A stretch of DNA of 64,000 bases from Metellina segmentata (GCA_947359465.1 OX375873.1:94883478-94947477), one strand, 5' to 3'. Positions 1-11,879 are shown, counted from the stretch's first letter. The notes: a model not told the origin generated them from the sequence alone. Program-made: numbers and translations.

Positions 1-189
1 CTATTTCTTGACACTAATCCTATTTTTGCTTATATTTTTTCTGCGCTGATATCTATCTTCCAGATTTCTCATTGCTTTTTACTGTCAGACTTCTAAAGAA
101 GTTCATTAAAGTGACAGACATCTTAGCTTGATTTTAGCAACATTGCGCAGCTCCATAGCTCAAATCAAACCTATTTCAAGTGGCAGAAT

Positions 190-842
190 TAGCGAATGAT
201 TCCCTTAACAGTTGATTTTATACTGGCTATATCCATCATTACCATTCGACAATAAGCAAATAATGTTGATTTTTGTCAGTGAAGTACACGTTGAACAAGC
301 TTAAGCATGTTTGAAAGGTAGAGATTTTATTCAAAGTTAATATTTCAGATAGTAGTTCTTCAAACTTAAGGGATGACATCCTAAACTGAATCGATGAAAT
401 GTAAGGTAGGCCAACTAAATATATCTTTAATCTTAGACCCCTTAACACCAACAGTTTCTGGTTAAATCTGAATCCCATGAGAAACTGACTAACTTAGATT
501 TCGATTTCGGTGCATTGAAGAGGATCTCTCAGGGCTCAGAGTGAAAGGTTTTTGGACAAAAATTGGAGAATGATTTCCGTTACGGTTGATTTACATGATA
601 TAGTCCGTTCTTACCATCGACAATAAACAAATAACATCAATTTCGGTACCGCGCATACGGAATTAATTCTTCAATTTTTGCCAAAAAACCTTCCACTCTA
701 CTTGAGCCCGGATCCTCTTCAATGCACCGAAATATAAGTTAGTCAGTTTCTCGTGGGATTCAGATTTAACCGGATACTGTTGGTGTGAAGGGGTCTAAGA
801 TTAAAGATATTTTTAGTTGGCTTACCTTACATTTATAGATTA
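190..842. repeat. foldback repeat
   Basis: Arms at about 393-577 and 662-842 are reverse complements (e.g. ATCTTTAATCTTAGACCCCTT and TGCATTGAAGAGGATC on one strand) around a spacer of about 85 bp. Part of the spacer (567-648, ending CAATAAACAAATAAC) also resembles 190-283 in direct orientation. No ends or coding capacity were identified. Confidence 0.75.
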
Positions 843-2264
843 TGACCTCAAAATCGAGGTGTAAGCATACACTAGAGAAGTTTATTTTAAATTGTGGCTT
901 TAAAAATCCAGTGTTTACAAAGGGTAATTGGTTTATACTTAAAATGTAGTTTTCGGTGTGAAAAAGGCAGATTAAGCTGATTATTAATTTTATAATTTTA
1001 ATATAATTTATTAGCATGTATTCTGAACAATGCTATCTACAATACTAATTCATTCAGAACGACAATTTTTCATGTTGGAAATTTTTCCTACAATATTCTT
1101 CATGCTTTGACTCACCAATCATATTTCCAAGAGAGTACTGTTTTTGTAATATTTTCAACGAGGAAACAAAAAAATAAGACTTTTCAACAATTTAAACACT
1201 TAAAAATCAATCGAAAATTAATTTTAAATAATATCTGATATGTGGTCAAAATATTTGATATACCAAATAGATTATATTGATAAAAGAATAATTATAATGA
1301 ATCAATTCATAGTCGAGTTATTGCTGTTTGAACAAAGCACCATATTGCAAAAACACAGTTCTTCATAAATTGAATTTAAAGTTTTGGACGCATGTTTATA
1401 CATGTTGACAGTACCTAATGAAAAACTCTTGTAAATAGAAAAATATTCCGAGTATTTACGAGATATTTGCATCGTTTCAAAGCTAAGGAGTTGAAAACTA
1501 TTATGAAGCAATAAAAGAATCGATCTTATGGTCGATTTTGGGTGGTTTCTAGTATACACACAAACATAGTACGTTCCAAATGGAGAAATAACTCACAGAG
1601 GAAGCCCGAATTTGAATAACACCCCGACAGACTCGTTCGTGACTAGTTCAAGCACTACCACGCTTTCTCTTTCTTTTCCACCGTTTCATACTATTGATAA
1701 TTAACACTGACAGGCTCTCTGCCAATCCATTATGTTTGGCAGCCGCAATTAAGACAATTCGTTTTTACCTCTGCAATGCATCCACGTGCCAGAAATCGTG
1801 CCCAAAGGAGCCAGCCAAATTTATTAAGCTCCTTTTCACGATAACCTCCTGGGAAAAAAAGAGCCTCTCTCAGCAGCTAATGTCTTCTCGATGTCTGTGG
1901 TCCGGCTATTAGGCGGACGTTAATAATGGCCATTTGCTATCTTTACAGCACTCGCCGAAAGAGGATGAGAGATCTGTTTGTGTACGCCTACTGACCGCCC
2001 TCCGTTTTTTTCTTACATGAATTGTTTTCAGGGGATAAAAACCCTGGTCGGGGTCAGACAATGGAGCCTTTTTCTGGAAGATGATGTGTACGTTTATGTG
2101 AAGGCTGCTCTGTTTGGAGAATTCAATTTAGTCGATGACTCTATTCACAGAGGAAATAAAAGTTTGCTCCTGGGTATTGTAACATTTTTTTCATTTGCTT
2201 GCCATGAGGCACGTCACATTGGAGGAGCTCGAGGGGCTCAAGCTTCCCTTCCCCTCGAAAAAAT
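843..2264. other. no gene seen
   Basis: This is AT-rich to about 1580, then a more balanced non-repetitive stretch (1600-2260) with short frames (72 and 96 codons) of no recognisable content. Confidence 0.6.
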
Positions 2265-2490
2265 TTAACCCTCCTGGGGGTTTCTTCGACGAGGTATCTC
2301 GTTATTCGAAAAATTGACTTAATCTTGATTGTACGGGATATCTCGCCGTTTGAAGAAAATTAACCAGATCTTGATTTCGTCATCATAAAAAAATTTGCAA
2401 TGTCTTGATGAAGAGATGTCATTAGCACAATGTTTCAGAATTTGATGGTCGACCATAGCTAACTCGTCAAAACCACTTGAAGGGTAGGTA
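2265..2490. mobile_element. TTAA-type MITE
   Basis: It starts TTAACCCTCCTGGGGGTTTC at 2265 and ends near AAAACCACTTGAAGGGT. Internal GACGAGGTATCTCG and ACCAGATCTTGAT motifs are those of the family. The right end has lost the perfect TTAA. Confidence 0.75.
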
Positions 2491-2560
2491 GATATTTTAA
2501 TTAACGTCGTACTGAAGCAACACAACGGGCTACTGACCACTCGAAGGGATAATTACTCGA
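2485..2560 (-). mobile_element. SINE family A, short 3' fragments
   Basis: TAGGTAGATATTTTAATTAA and CAACACAACGGGCTACTGAC are the family tail. Comparable short scraps occur at 34905-34950 and 53163-53240. Confidence 0.55.
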
Positions 2561-2611
2561 AAATTATTTTCAAAATTGAAATAATTGATGTCTCCGCTTC
2601 CCGCGAAAATT

Positions 2612-2830
2612 TTAACTCTATTCGTGGTAGTCTAGACGAGTTATTTTGTTATTGACAAAACTGACCAGATCTTGAGGGACGAGATATCTCATTATCTAGA
2701 TTATTAAAAAAAATCTAATCTAGATCTCGTCATCATAAAGAAAACCGTTATGTATTGATGCTCTCGTCTTTAGCAAAGGTTTTCAGATTTTGTAGGATAA
2801 AATACGTCATCGAAACCGCTTGGAGGGTTG
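2612..2830. mobile_element. TTAA-type MITE, decayed
   Basis: It begins TTAACTCTATTCGTGG and ends GAAACCGCTTGGAGGGTT. The internal ACTGACCAGATCTTGAGGGA followed by ACGAGATATCTC is the family core. Confidence 0.65.
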
Positions 2831-3259
2831 GTATAAAATATTGTCGAAATAGAAATAATTAAAATAAATCATCGTGCACCAAATATACGAAATAAAATGC
2901 TTAAATTAAACTGAAAAAAAAAAACAAGTAGGGGGGAAATATCACCTGCCATAAAGTCCAACGAAATTTTTGAAACTGGAACTCTTAGTTTTTTCCAGTT
3001 ATTGATAATCCGTTTATGTCAGGTAAAAATATACCTCTACAAGGAAATACTGTGAATGTGTGGACATTTTATGCTCTTTTAAAAAAATTGTTTTATTGTA
3101 AAAACAGCTACTATTTTATGAACTTATATTTATTACGTAAGATAATATAATTTAATGGTCCAATACTCAAAAAATATTAGAAGTATTAGAAGTTGGTAGT
3201 ATAGTTCAATGCCTTATCTGGAAAAAGCTATGATTTTCCATTAAGAGAAAGAATATATA

Positions 3260-3842
3260 CAGGGTAGTTCTATTGTCATGGGACAAACTTAAAGGGGTGG
3301 TTCAGCTTACAAAAACATACATTTTTCGTACAGGAATGCAGGGTCGGAAGTGACGCGTGGAGGTACGAATCCAAAAAAATGAGACATGAACAGAAAAATA
3401 TTTTTTATTCACAACATCCTTCCAAAGTGTTTTTTTGCAGCAATGTTTACAATAAATGCTCACAGTTGGAACCTCCAAATGTAATACATTCTTGGTAGCG
3501 TTGAAGGAGTGATTGTTCCAAAGGATCAGGCATTTCGCTCACGCTTGCAGCCGCAATGAATAGTCGAGCAACGAGGTTCTCAATTGAGTCAACTGGTGTC
3601 CCGTAAACTGAGTTTGTATTATTGCTGGTGGTCTCAATTTTGAGCATTTGTTGTAAACACTGCTGCAAAAAAGCACTTTGCAATGATGTTGTAAATAAAC
3701 AATGTTTTTCTGTTCATGTCTCATTTTTTGTGTTCGTGCCTCCACGCGTCACTTCCGCGACCATACATTTCAATACAAAAATGTGTGTTTAGTTAGCTGT
3801 ACTACCCCTCCAAGTTTGTCCCATGACCGTAGAATCACTCTG
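3260..3842 (-). mobile_element. deleted relative of the DD41D transposon
   Basis: This 583-bp element starts CAGGGTAGTTCTATTGTCAT and ends with the inverted counterpart ...AGAATCACTCTG, flanked by TA at 3258-3259 and 3843-3844. The inverted repeats extend through the subterminal GGAAGTGACGCGTGGAGG block, which resembles the same region of the intact element at 33 kb. Most of the transposase is missing. The ends differ at many positions, so it is older than the 33-kb copy. Confidence 0.85.
3447..3683 (-). pseudogene. C-terminal remnant of DD41D transposase
   Basis: The frame reads VYGTPVDSIENLVARLFIAA and continues to CITFGGSNCEHLL. This aligns with the last 55 or so residues of the intact transposase at 33254-34330 (VYETPVDSDEDLVARLSVAA to CIDTGGRNFEQLL). 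The DDE/D core is deleted and the upstream part of the frame is unrelated, so no active enzyme can be made. Confidence 0.85.
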
Positions 3843-4185
3843 TATATATAAGCAAAGTTCGTCGTGTGCAATACTTTAGATTGAAAACAACATGAAGAAA
3901 TTGTTGATTGAATCGTTTCTAGAAAGTGCTGCAAAAAAGCACTTTGCAATGATGTTGTAAATAAACAATGTTTTTCTGTTCATGTCTCATTTTTTGTGTT
4001 CGTGCCTCCACGCGTCACTTCCGACCATATATTTCAATACAAAAATGTGTGTTTAGTTAGCTGTACTACCCCTCCAAGTTTGTCCCATGACCGTAGAATC
4101 ACTCTGTATATATAAGCAAAGTTCGTCGTGTGCAATACTTTAGATTGAAAACAACATGAAGAAATTGTTGATTGAATCGTTTCTA
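3661..4185. repeat. tandem duplication of the element's right end plus flank
   Basis: Sequence 3661-3921 (right inverted repeat of the element plus about 80 bp of flank) is repeated at 3927-4185 almost unchanged. A 2-bp deletion in the GCGACC region of the second copy and a few substitutions separate them. The second copy therefore has a right end but no left end. Confidence 0.85.
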
Positions 4186-4599
4186 AGAATACTCTATTTA
4201 TTTCACATCAAGAAGGATACTAGAAACAAAACCCACCCAAAACGGGCGTTTTTTAAAGAAAAGGGTCAGCATTGATATAAACATCTCCAAAACCGCTCTG
4301 GTTACCATAACTGAGTAGGTATTTATGCATTTCATCATATCTTGTAACAGCAGGTAGTTGAATTTATGTCAAAATGGAGTTACACAGAAAGCTATTGGTG
4401 ACTCTCTGGGATCAATTCCGAAAGACCCTATCACATAATGGTTAAATTAGGAATTGGTACTTTTTTCAGGAATCATTATTCCCCTTCGTTGTGTAGCTAT
4501 TATAGACATTTATAGATAACAGATTAGTAGAGGATCCTGCTGTCTAGAAAATATCATATTTTATATTTAATTTATTTACTTGTCGTGGTTCCTTTTTAG

Positions 4600-4790
4600 A
4601 ATAGTTGGATCAATCCCGAAGGGATAGATGCAAGGACACCCAAACGTAATTTTAAACCACGGTCAGATGACGAGCTCAGCATCTGTGTGTGAGCTCCAAA
4701 CTTCCACACCATGCCAAAGTAAGGGCATTTGAGTCTACAAATACAATAGATGTGACATGCACCAGCTAACAGGTACACGGTGGTCATTAG
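4600..4790 (-). mobile_element. SINE family A, partial
   Basis: GATCAATCCCGAAGGGATAG, CCACGGTCAGATGACGAG and AAACTTCCACACCATGCC identify the 3' body on the - strand. Confidence 0.7.
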
Positions 4791-5295
4791 ATAACCTCAT
4801 CATTTGACCGTGATTCATAATTATTAGATGTTGTCAGTATCTTTCCTTTCATGATCTATATCGTACAATCGCCAATATCCAATAGCATTTAGTGCTTACG
4901 ATATATGTTACGATATATCGTACTGACGATATAAATTGTTTGATGCACAACATGATTAAAATAAAGGTGTCTTTTCATCATTGAATGAAAGTTGTGAATC
5001 ATAAAAAACTCCAGTATTATTTTATAGTGTATTATTTTATTTCATAGATTCAACCTTGAAATATCCACAACAGATTTAGCGTTACTTATGATGCAGTGCA
5101 CTATGGTAGCCTTATATGGGTCCTGTGCAGAGGAATATTTGATATGGAATGTGACCACTTTTTAGAAGGTTTGGCATTAGCAGGGAAAGGGATTCTAGTA
5201 TTCGATCGCTAGGGAAATTATAAGGCAGCTGGACTCTTTTTAACTACTTTTTCTCTTTTCTTTCTCTTCTCAACCTCATGTGTCACAATTGGAGG

Positions 5296-6106
5296 TTAAC
5301 CCTCCATGTGGTTTCGACGAGATATCTCGTCAATAAATATCTGATCAATTTTGCTTAGGACGCGATGTTTCATCAGTAAAAATATGATCACTTTTGCTTA
5401 GGACAAGATGTATCGTCAGTAAAGATCGGGTTATTTTTGCTTAGGACGCGATATTTCTTCACTAAAGATCTGATCAATGATGCTTAGCACGAGATATTTC
5501 GTCAATAAAGATATGATCAATGTTGCTTAAGACGAGTTATTTAGTCAATAAAGATCTGATCAATTTTCCAAGAACAAGACATTAAGTCAAAAAAGATCGG
5601 ATTATTTTTGCTTAGTACGAAATATTTCGTCAAAAAAGATCTGGTCAATTTTGCTTAGGACGAGATATTTCTTCAATAAAGATCTCATCAATGTTTCTTA
5701 GGACGAGATGTTTCGTCAGTAAAGATATGATTACTTTTGCTCAGGACGAGATATTCCGTCAGTATAGATTGTGTTATTTTTGCTTATGACGAGATATTAC
5801 TTTACTAAAGATCTAATCAATGTTGCTTTGGACGAGATGTATCATCAATAAAGATCTGATTAATTTTCTTCGAACGAGATATTTCGTCAATAAAGATCGG
5901 ATTTTTTTGTTGCTTAGTACGAGATATTTCGTCATCAGGTTATAGCAGATTTTTTTTGTGATCCCGATATCAAGATCTGATCAGTTTTTTCTAAGGACCG
6001 ATCTCATCCATCAAGATCTGGGAAGTTTTATAAATAGTATTATAGAAGATAGATATAGGAAGTTTTATAGAAGATAGCTCATAGAAATAACCACCAGGAA
6101 GGTTAA
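5296..6106. mobile_element. TTAA-flanked piggyBac-like element carrying a 43-bp tandem array
   Basis: It begins TTAACCCTCCATGTGGTTTC and ends ACCACCAGGAAGGTTAA, with TTAA at both edges (5296-5299 and 6103-6106). The interior is about 14 tandem 43-bp units (5320-5930), each built as (G)ACGAGATATTTCGTCA plus AATAAAGATCTGATCAATTT-like plus TGCTTAG. Successive units show recurring subtypes, suggesting two rounds of block duplication of about seven units. No transposase is encoded. The piggyBac assignment rests on the TTAA duplication and CCC start. Confidence 0.8.
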
Positions 6107-6969
6107 TAAATGTATTTACCTAAGTGTCTTTGCAATAGAAATATGTATTATTGTGTAGTGCAAATTTTTACTTTTGTGAAGTTTAAGGTTATGTTTGTAC
6201 TAATGTTATTGTTTTTTATATATGACGCTTTTATGCGAAACAAAACAAACACGCACCCTGTGTGGCATTCAATGCGAGTAGGTTCTCCGAACAACAGAAT
6301 CCACAAAAGAGGCATTCGCTGATTAAAAGTTTCAAGAACGTTAACCTACTTCGAATCAAAGTATAAAAACAGGCAAAAAAGTAACGTCTTAAACCAAACC
6401 TCATTCAACGGCTAAAATTTTAAAAACGAAGAACATAAACCATTTCTTTCACCAGGAAGAAAACAAAAAACGAGAAATAATAAACATTTCAATTCAGAAA
6501 AGGAAACCCCAACTGCGAGAAAGACACACCAAGCAACAAAACAAATAATAATAAAAAAAAAACAAGAAAGAAACAGAGAGAAAAGCAACAACGAAGAAAA
6601 GCTAATTATTTTACTCTCGGCCGAACTCATCGTACTTCCTCTAAGAGATTGTACACCCCCAAGTTTTGAGTCATCTCTTCTGTAAGTAAATAACACGACT
6701 CTATCTAGGATAAATACAGTTTGCTTTTGTTATCCTTACGGATTCAAAATAACAGTGTTTTTCCCAATGAATGCTTTTTTTTCTCTTCCTTTTCCCTATA
6801 CTCTTTGTACAGGACGCAGCAAGAACCTGTTATTTCGAACGAGGAAACGTCCAGAGTGGGTGGTCTAGGTGGTGGGCAACTCTCTCTTCTTTTGCCATTT
6901 GAGTCAATATGTCTGTGTTACGGTTATTTTTGCGAAAGCCATTTTCGATCGCAATTACATAACAGAGAG

Positions 6970-7695
6970 TATTTACCACCGATATGTATTGCTATTGAAC
7001 TTGATGATAGTTCTTTCGGAAAGGCCAGTGTTGCATTTAGGGATCTTTTTGGCTGTGGTCGTGCTCTTTTGTGCGTTGTTGATCCAGTCTAAGATGTGAT
7101 GTCTCAGTTCGTCGTCTGATAAGTCGCTTTCGGCAGTTGAAAGTGACAGAGTAAATGGGCTCTAGAGTTTTGGGCGTTTACTTGTTTTTTTCTTTTCCGT
7201 AAGGAACTATTTCTTTCGGTTTTAAGCACTGATCGTCATAGGTAATTTTTCAAGATTTTCGACCGCATTGGAGGATATTTCATCGTCAACATACGAACCA
7301 GGCAGATTGAAAAGATTTTGTTTCCACTAACCAAATTTATCGCCGATATGCATTGCTTTTGAACTTGATGATAATTCTTTCGGAACAGCCAGTGTTGCAT
7401 TTCGGGATCTTTTTTGCTGCGATCGTGCTCTTTTGTGTATTGAAAATCCAGTATAAAATGTGATGTCTCAGTTCGTCGTGTGACAAATCGTTTTCGGCAG
7501 TTGAAAGTGAAAGAGTAAATGGGCTCTAGAGCGTTTTACTTGTTTCTTCTTTTCCGTAAAGAACTGTTTATTTTGGTTTCAAGCACGGATCGTAATAGGT
7601 AATTTTCCAAGATTTTCGACCGCATTGGAGGACGTTTAATTGTTACAATACGAACAAGGCAGATTGAAAAGATTTTATTTCCATTAACCAAATGC
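6970..7695. repeat. tandem duplication, about 364-bp unit
   Basis: GATATG(T/C)ATTGCT at 6981 and 7345 marks two copies. Both include TTTCGGAA(A/C)(A/G)GCCAGTGTTGC, GTGATGTCTCAGTTCGTCGT and AGATTTTCGACCGCATTGG. The open frames at 6721-7099 cross the unit boundary and are not conserved in copy 2. Confidence 0.8.
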
Positions 7696-7769
7696 CCAAA
7701 TGTAAATGATTTAATTATCACTAGCCACTGCGTGGCCAGCACGGCGTTGCACGTGACAGTTCTTTTCGC

Positions 7770-8125
7770 GGGGTCCGGTGTGACCATTGCTCGCTAACCC
7801 CTGGCGATTGCTGTTTGATCCATTGATCCATTTGGTCCATTTGATCCATTGATCCATTTGATTGATCCATTTGGTTTGCGATTCGCAAACCAAATGGCAA
7901 TTCGTCGCCTATTGGATAACAGCCATCATGACGTTGCCTATGGTGTTGGTTTGCATCGCAAACGAAATGGAAATTCGTAGCCTATTGGTATGAATTCCCT
8001 GCGAATTTCAATTTTGTTTGCTTCGCAAACTAAATTATGAACTATGGCTTGCTTCGCAATTTAGATAGAAGCCGTAACGGAGGCCCCCGTGATATTGGTT
8101 TGCTTCGCAAACCAAATGGGAATTC
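7770..8125. repeat. TGATCCATT microrepeats and GGTTTGC..GCAAACC palindromes
   Basis: The stretch 7817-7868 is a run of (T)GATCCATT(TG) units. Four short palindromes of the form GGTTTGCTTCGCAAACC follow at about 7875, 7950, 8013 and 8097, most next to (G)GAATTCG and GCCTATTGG. Confidence 0.75.
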
Positions 8126-8640
8126 GGCGTGACGTCACAATCTCTTGCGAAAATATAAATAATTAATTGAAAAATTATTTATTAAAATAAAATAAAACAT
8201 AAGGTTTCTATCTGGTGTCAAGTTTTCTGCAGTTTTCAAATCCTTTGAAATTTTCAATCTGTCTTCAACGATCCCGATGTTACAAAAAAGTACTAAACAA
8301 TGCCAGTCAAAATGTTTGTTTTTTTGCTTTATTTCGCTGAAATCGTAAGGGGGCAGGAAATGTAATCTGTTTATGTCTTGAACGCGAAGGCTGACGTGAC
8401 GTCACAATCTCTTGCAAAAATATTAAAGATATTCAATTTAAAAATTTTATTTATTTAAAGATAATCATATTTTTAGGTATCGATCTAATGTGAAATGTTT
8501 CGCAGATTTCAAATCCGTTGAAATTTTTACTGTATCTTTAAGGATCTAGGAGGAGATAGTAATGAAACTCAGTTAAAACTTCATTTGTTTTTTTAGGCTG
8601 CTGACAAATTGTCCCTTTGCAAAATCAAATGGAAGCGGAA
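8125..8640. repeat. diverged tandem duplication, about 265 bp
   Basis: GTGACGTCACAATCTCTTGC occurs at 8129 and 8396. Each is followed by an AT-rich tract, then TTTCAAATCC(T/G)TTGAAATTTT and a GATC(C/T) block. TGACGTCA is also a CRE-type palindrome. Confidence 0.7.
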
Positions 8641-9379
8641 AAATAAAGTAAGAATCTGTAATCTTCTATGCTGTTGCATTCAATAATAATTAAATTCATT
8701 AAAAAAGGTTCTAGATTGAACTTTAATATTCGCCGCTACCCAAAAATTGCAAAAAATTCGTACTACCTGTGTACCAAAAATCCCATTACTGTAAATGCCA
8801 TAGATTCGTCATGACTTTGATAACAGAAAACAAAGAGAAATCGGACAAACACTTCCTTTTATAATAGTGGAGATTACCTTTTCCATAAGCATTTTTAATG
8901 ATAAATTCTTGTAAAAAAATAGTATTAATGTTAAAATATAAATATCTGCTTCAGGGTGGAGTTGCTTCTGAATTGAAATAAACTTCTTGAGCAAAATGGA
9001 ATTTTAATGTAAATAAAAAAAACCAGAAGTTCCGCGACCTTACTTCCACTATACTCAAATGATTTTGTATGACGGTATCACCTTAAAATGTAGTATTGTC
9101 ATTTTCACGACAAACGACGTTTAAACTAATTAGTTTCAACCAATCAAATATCATATATTAATTCGTAATTCGTTCTTTGGAATTTTTATTCGAAAAATAA
9201 ACCAAATGATGTCACGTTTGGAATATTAGAGAAAACATTTGTACCCCTGTGATAACTTTCTCCACCTTAGTACAACCTGACAGAAAATGACTTCAACAAG
9301 ACCATAAATCAATCTCTCTTCTCGCATGAGATTTGAAAATAATTTAAACAATTTATGTAAAAAAAAATATAGTAGTATC
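8641..9379. other. no gene seen
   Basis: AT-rich, no repeat structure noticed. Confidence 0.6.
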
Positions 9380-9505
9380 TTTGTATTAATTTCTGCTTTT
9401 TTTAACTTGGTACTAATTTCTGCTTTCTTACCAAGGTATTAATTTCTGCTTTCTTATCAAGATATTAATTTCTGCTTTCTTATCAAGGTATTAATTTCTG
9501 CTTTG
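9380..9505. repeat. 26-bp tandem repeat, five copies
   Basis: Units of the form GGTATTAATTTCTGCTTTCT start about every 26 bp (AATTTCTGC at 9388, 9415, 9441, 9467, 9493). Confidence 0.85.
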
Positions 9506-10311
9506 TGTATCTACCGTTTATTATATCATATTCGCTTTTGCCCCTTGAATAATTTTATCTTGAACGAGGAAGTTGTATTTTATTATACATTTACTCATCA
9601 GAACATTATTTTGTAAATGAAAGGAAAATCAGCTCAAAGAGAAAGTGAAAAACTGAGGAGTAGAATGCTTTACAAATGAATGGCGGAAGAATTTAAGGTG
9701 ACACAAATTATGGGTTCCGACCTTGCAATTTGTGTCAGAGTTAGACAGAATAGCACTTATTTGCTAAAGGAAAAGAATTGTATAGCATGTATTTGTTTGG
9801 CAGGCACTGCAGCTAGCTCACAAAATTTATGTAGTCAATAGTCAATTAGGAAGTGTTGACATGAAAATCAGGATGATCATGTCACTTTTAGCTCATTCCT
9901 TCGACTTCCTTCGTCTTTTAGATTTAATTTCCTTCGAAGGTACTTTCCGGTGAAATTTGAAAATTCTCTGTAGAAGGGTATAGCAAATCGTCCTGAATTA
10001 CTTCACTGGTCGAATGAAGTAGACAACTGGACAAGTAGAACGCAGCAAAACATTTTGACTTCGACCCTTTATGTAATAGTTACTTATGTCGTTAAGATTT
10101 GTCTCCGTGTAGTGCATAAATACAAAGAGACTTCCAAAAACATTCTCCAAGAAGATATTCACCTCTGTGTATGTTTCGAAAAATAAAAGATAATTTATAT
10201 GCGAAACAGAGAGAGGGAGAGTGAGAGAGATAGAAACGAGACTGATGAAGCACATGCTAAAAAGCAGATCCATGAATGATCACGAGACAAATAGATATAT
10301 AAATAAAGGTT

Positions 10312-10700
10312 TTAACCCTCCTGGTGGGCCGACCAACCGGTCTAGTGGTCAAGGTGTTGGCCTCTGGATCGGAAGGTTCCTGGTTCGAATCCGGGGTTAA
10401 GGCATGGATGTAAATTGTGCTGTCCTTTGTTAGGGACAATGATGGTCCACCCACTGAGTGCCCCTTCACAAGTGACCATCACTTCTGACCTTCTATAAGG
10501 CTAAAATGACCTCGGTCAACTCTGTACTTTGTATTGTATTGTATTTGTATTTGTCTTCGCAATTGTACTGCCTTGCCATTGGAAATAAAAAAAAACCCTC
10601 CTCCACCTGCTGGTTGTCTTGACTTGTGGTATCTCTCGTCATTTGAAAAACAGACCAGATTTTGATGGACGAGATATCTCGTCATTAGAAAAAGCATTCA
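10312..10700. mobile_element. TTAA-type MITE interrupted by a SINE and truncated
   Basis: The left end TTAACCCTCCTGGTGG is split by a SINE at 10323-10593. The remainder resumes after the SINE as AACCCTCCTCCACC and continues to GATGGACGAGATATCTCGTC. The family's right end is absent. Confidence 0.7.
10323..10593 (+). mobile_element. tRNA-derived SINE (family B)
   Basis: The head shows Pol III promoter boxes: an A box-like TAGTGGTCAAGG and a perfect B box GGTTCGAATCC about 45 bp on. A tRNA-unrelated body follows, ending in GAAATAAAAAAAA. It is bounded by a direct repeat AACCCTCCT (10314-10322 and 10594-10602), a target-site duplication produced inside a MITE end. It is not a functional tRNA gene because the cloverleaf and acceptor stem are not preserved. 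Confidence 0.82.
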
Positions 10701-11240
10701 GAGGCATGCCCTTTTTAAAATCTATGTGGTACTAATGAAGATTAATTAAAATTATATCGTGATAGTTTGTCTTGCGGTTAGAATTACAATAGCACATTTC
10801 AAACCTTTTCATGATACGATATGTAATTGTTTTGTGAATTTTGTACAGTGGAATAATTTTGTCAGAAATGCATACCTAATTTTAATGGATGCTCAAAGGG
10901 GTTCTGTGGACTTCTATCCGTTTCACATTTAGTCATAAAAAGTTAGTCAAATACTAGGCCCAAACTAAAGAAAAACCTGGCTGCCGAAGTATTGCGTAAT
11001 TTCACTGCAGCCTGAAATTAACCCTTCTGGTGCTTGTCCTGGTTTACGAGATATCTCGTCATTTGAAAAACTGACCAGATCTTGAGGAACGAGATATTAT
11101 TAGAAAAAAAAACTTTATCTTGATCTTGTCATCATATGAAAAATTCGTAATATCTTAGTGGTGAGGTCATCTCGTCAATAGCAAAATTAATCATATCTTT
11201 ATCGAACACATATCTCATCGAAATCATTTGCAGGTTTGAG
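10696..11240. repeat. segment paralogous to 40950-41475
   Basis: Both segments share TGTGGTACT, TTTTGTACA(C/G)TGGAATAATTTTTGTCAGAAATG, CCTAATTTTAATGGA and the same following TTAACCCTTCTGGTGC MITE start. The MITE inserted before the segment was copied, or both are parts of one larger element. Confidence 0.7.
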
Positions 11241-11253
11241 GAGAGGGTGTTAA
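11018..11253. mobile_element. TTAA-type MITE within a duplicated segment
   Basis: TTAACCCTTCTGGTGC opens it and a decayed AGAGGGTGTTAA closes it at 11250-11253. ACGAGATATCTCGTCATTTG and ACCAGATCTTGAGG are internal. Confidence 0.7.
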
Positions 11254-11879
11254 TAAAAAATATTTCTCACGGTACGGTAAGATAGGAAATAGATACATTT
11301 TTCAAAAAAATAAAAAAATAAAAAAAATAAAAAAAAAACATGGAATGATTTTTTTTTTAGCGAAAAGGACGGATTGGCCGCTCGGATATATATATATATA
11401 TATATATCAATTTTACTTATAAAATATATCAATTTTAATATATCATAATATAAAATATATCAATTTTACTTATATAATCAGTAAATTTATTTATAAAATA
11501 CAAATATATTTTCTACATATCATAATATTCATGTATCTAACAAAATCGCATAAGAACCCATTTTTTACTCTAACAGCATGAAACTCCTTTTGTCAAGATA
11601 TGTTTTTGACAATTTTCCAAAAAGACAGATGTAATGCGAAAACACACTTTTAAAACGTTTTAAAACTCCCGCGCGCAGGAAAACTTAAGACAAAAAATTT
11701 GGAAAGTTTAGAAGCTATTGTCTCTGGAAAATCTAAAATTCTGGAGATAAAAAATTTAATATGAAAAAAAAAAAAAAAAAACGTTACGTTCAAAACTACT
11801 GTATAAACTACCAATAAATGCTTGATGGTAATTGAATTTGCATCGTACTGAGGCAACAGCTTGGATGATTGGTGATGGT

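Noticed and set aside
6721..7099. Overlapping frames of 123 and 76 codons
   Set aside because: They cross a tandem-repeat boundary and are not preserved in the second copy.
10330..10400. Possible tRNA gene
   Set aside because: A and B boxes are present but no acceptor-stem pairing or cloverleaf, and the sequence continues into a SINE body with an A-rich tail and target duplication.
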